DNA of 6,390 nt from assembly GCA_001626655.1 (NCBI GenBank), contig LUOC01000144.1, forward strand, positions 1-6,390, in the 5' to 3' direction. A program made the position numbers and the translations under genes. The stretch's first letter is position 1. Each line of letters opens with the position of its first letter. The notes beneath the pieces were generated by a model. The model made no database searches. It worked only from the letters and a program-made list of their open reading frames with translations, and had not been told where the DNA came from. The DNA comes from Fidelibacterota bacterium REDSEA-S14_B6. GTDB lineage: Bacteria; Fidelibacterota; Marinisomatia; Marinisomatales; S15-B10. Positions 5,280 through 6,390 of the stretch are shown here, in pieces.

Positions 5280-6390
5280 TTGAAAGTCCGATCCGAAATT
5301 GGCCCGTTAGAGGCGGTCATCATCCACCGGCCGGGACAGGAGCACCGTCACACGCTTCCACAAAACACCTCTGAATGGGCTGAAGGCGAGAGCGGGCAGA
5401 TTGAACACAATCCCGACTACCTCCTTTTCGATGATATCGTCGCCCTCGACAGGATTGCCGGAGAGCACGATCGACTGAGGGCCATTCTCGCCTCCCGCGC
5501 CGGAGATGAGAATGTCATCGACTTCCGTCAGCTGCTGGCGGAGGTGGCGGAAGAATCGTCCTCCCGCGAAGCGATCTTAGACGAAGCGCTCTGTCTCGAC
5601 GGTGGACTGTACGAGTTTTCTCCTGACAGAATAGACAGACGAGAAATCATTGATCTTCCTCCTCAAGAATTTGTGAACGTCTTGATCTCCGGCAGGCATT
5701 CCAAAAATGGTGAAGTACACCGTGTTTTCAAGTGGCCTCTGCCAAACCTGATATTCACCAGAGATATCGCCGCCGTGATCGGAGATACTATACTGCTCGG
5801 CTCGGCCAAATGGAGTGTTCGAAAACGTGAGATGCTCCTCGCTCGGTTTGTCTTTTTCCACCATCCGCGATTTGCGCAAACTAACAATTTCGACTTTCCG
5901 GCGAAGTATCCTCACTTGAGCATCGAGGGGGGCGACATCCTTATCATTTCGGACAGAATCGTCTGCGCGGGCATGAGTGAACGGACTTCGAAAGAAAGTA
6001 TTGAAGTGCTGCTCCCTTTGTGTTTTGAGGAAGGATTTGAAGTTGTCTACGCAATTCAGCTTCCGGAGGAACGGTCGTTGATGCATCTCGATACGTGCTT
6101 CACCAGAATCAGTGAGGACGAGTGTCTTGTCTTTCCGCCACTCTTCATCGATTCCGATACGGCCTCGTCGCCGGTTTATCGTTTCGACGGGGAAGATTCA
6201 TTTGAGGGGAAGACTCCCGAAACGAGACCGCTCATTGAGTGTCTCGGGGATGACGGCGCGGAGATGATAGCGATTCACTGCGGCGGAGATGATCCGGTCA
6301 TGCAGGTGCGGGAGCAGTGGACAGACGGCGCCAACGCCTTCGCCATCTCACCGGGAAAGATTATCACCTACGCACGGAACACACATACGC
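5280..6390 (+). CDS. arcA: Arginine deiminase (partial, C-terminus with catalytic Cys beyond window)
   Basis: Arginine deiminase hydrolyses arginine to citrulline and ammonia. An open frame from TTG 5280 runs to the window edge, 370 codons of an expected 400 or so. Guanidino-modifying (GME) superfamily motifs appear in the right order: S-E-I-G-P-L near residue 5 and H-R-P-G soon after, L-L-F-D-D-I, N-L-I-F-T-R-D with Asp162, S-I-E-G-G-D with Glu216 and Asp219, M-S-E-R-T-S, M-H-L-D-T with the catalytic His269, and Q-W-T-D-G-A-N near the end. The catalytic Cys normally lies in the last dozen residues and is not in the window, so activity cannot be confirmed. The stretch between H-R-P-G and L-L-F-D-D is about 15 residues longer than in mycoplasma enzymes. 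TTG is the only plausible start; no Shine-Dalgarno is visible. It lies 17 bp after pruA, probably in the same operon. Confidence 0.86.
   Translation, partial: MKVRSEIGPLEAVIIHRPGQEHRHTLPQNTSEWAEGESGQIEHNPDYLLFDDIVALDRIAGEHDRLRAILASRAGDENVIDFRQLLAEVAEESSSREAILDEALCLDGGLYEFSPDRIDRREIIDLPPQEFVNVLISGRHSKNGEVHRVFKWPLPNLIFTRDIAAVIGDTILLGSAKWSVRKREMLLARFVFFHHPRFAQTNNFDFPAKYPHLSIEGGDILIISDRIVCAGMSERTSKESIEVLLPLCFEEGFEVVYAIQLPEERSLMHLDTCFTRISEDECLVFPPLFIDSDTASSPVYRFDGEDSFEGKTPETRPLIECLGDDGAEMIAIHCGGDDPVMQVREQWTDGANAFAISPGKIITYARNTHT

Noticed and set aside
5577..6086. 169-residue minus-strand ORF
   Set aside because: It lies opposite the arginine deiminase frame, which is continuous and motif-rich; the minus-strand ORF shows no family features.

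Overview
The window carries seven protein genes in two divergent groups, separated by a control region of about 170 bp at 2271-2441. There are no rRNAs, tRNAs, insertion sequences or CRISPR arrays. The eukaryote-like (ALDH4-type) P5C dehydrogenase, the arginine deiminase and the mreBCD cell-shape cluster suggest a rod-shaped Gram-negative bacterium. It may belong to the Fibrobacteres-Chlorobi-Bacteroidetes or Marinimicrobia side of the tree, but that placement is an inference from protein flavour and was not tested by phylogeny.

Left part (1-2270, minus strand): a compact mreB-mreC-mreD operon. MreB is the actin-like cytoskeletal protein, MreC the periplasmic scaffold, and MreD the membrane partner, which is cut by the window edge. 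Gaps are a few bases and mreC overlaps mreD.

Right part (2442-6390, plus strand): four tightly packed co-directional genes. The first is the highlight. It is an ArsC/YfgD-family thioredoxin-fold reductase whose reading frame has an in-frame TGA at 2478-2480, exactly where the family has its catalytic cysteine (family N-P-x-C-x-x-S-R; here N-P-R-TGA-G-K-S-R). Both sides of the TGA are in one frame and well conserved. A perfect 7-bp hairpin with a 6-nt loop beginning C-G-U starts 10 nt after the TGA, which fits a bacterial SECIS element. The gene is therefore best read as a selenoprotein of 118 residues with Sec at position 13. A standard gene caller would truncate it to a 99-residue protein lacking the active site.

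It is followed by a TauE/SafE-family anion permease, then by P5C dehydrogenase (translationally coupled through a GTGA overlap), then by an arginine deiminase cut by the right edge. The last two enzymes fit arginine/proline breakdown to glutamate: arginine to citrulline, then via ornithine and P5C to glutamate. The intermediate enzymes are not in the window. The first two could form a redox/anion-handling pair, but that is only a guess from adjacency.
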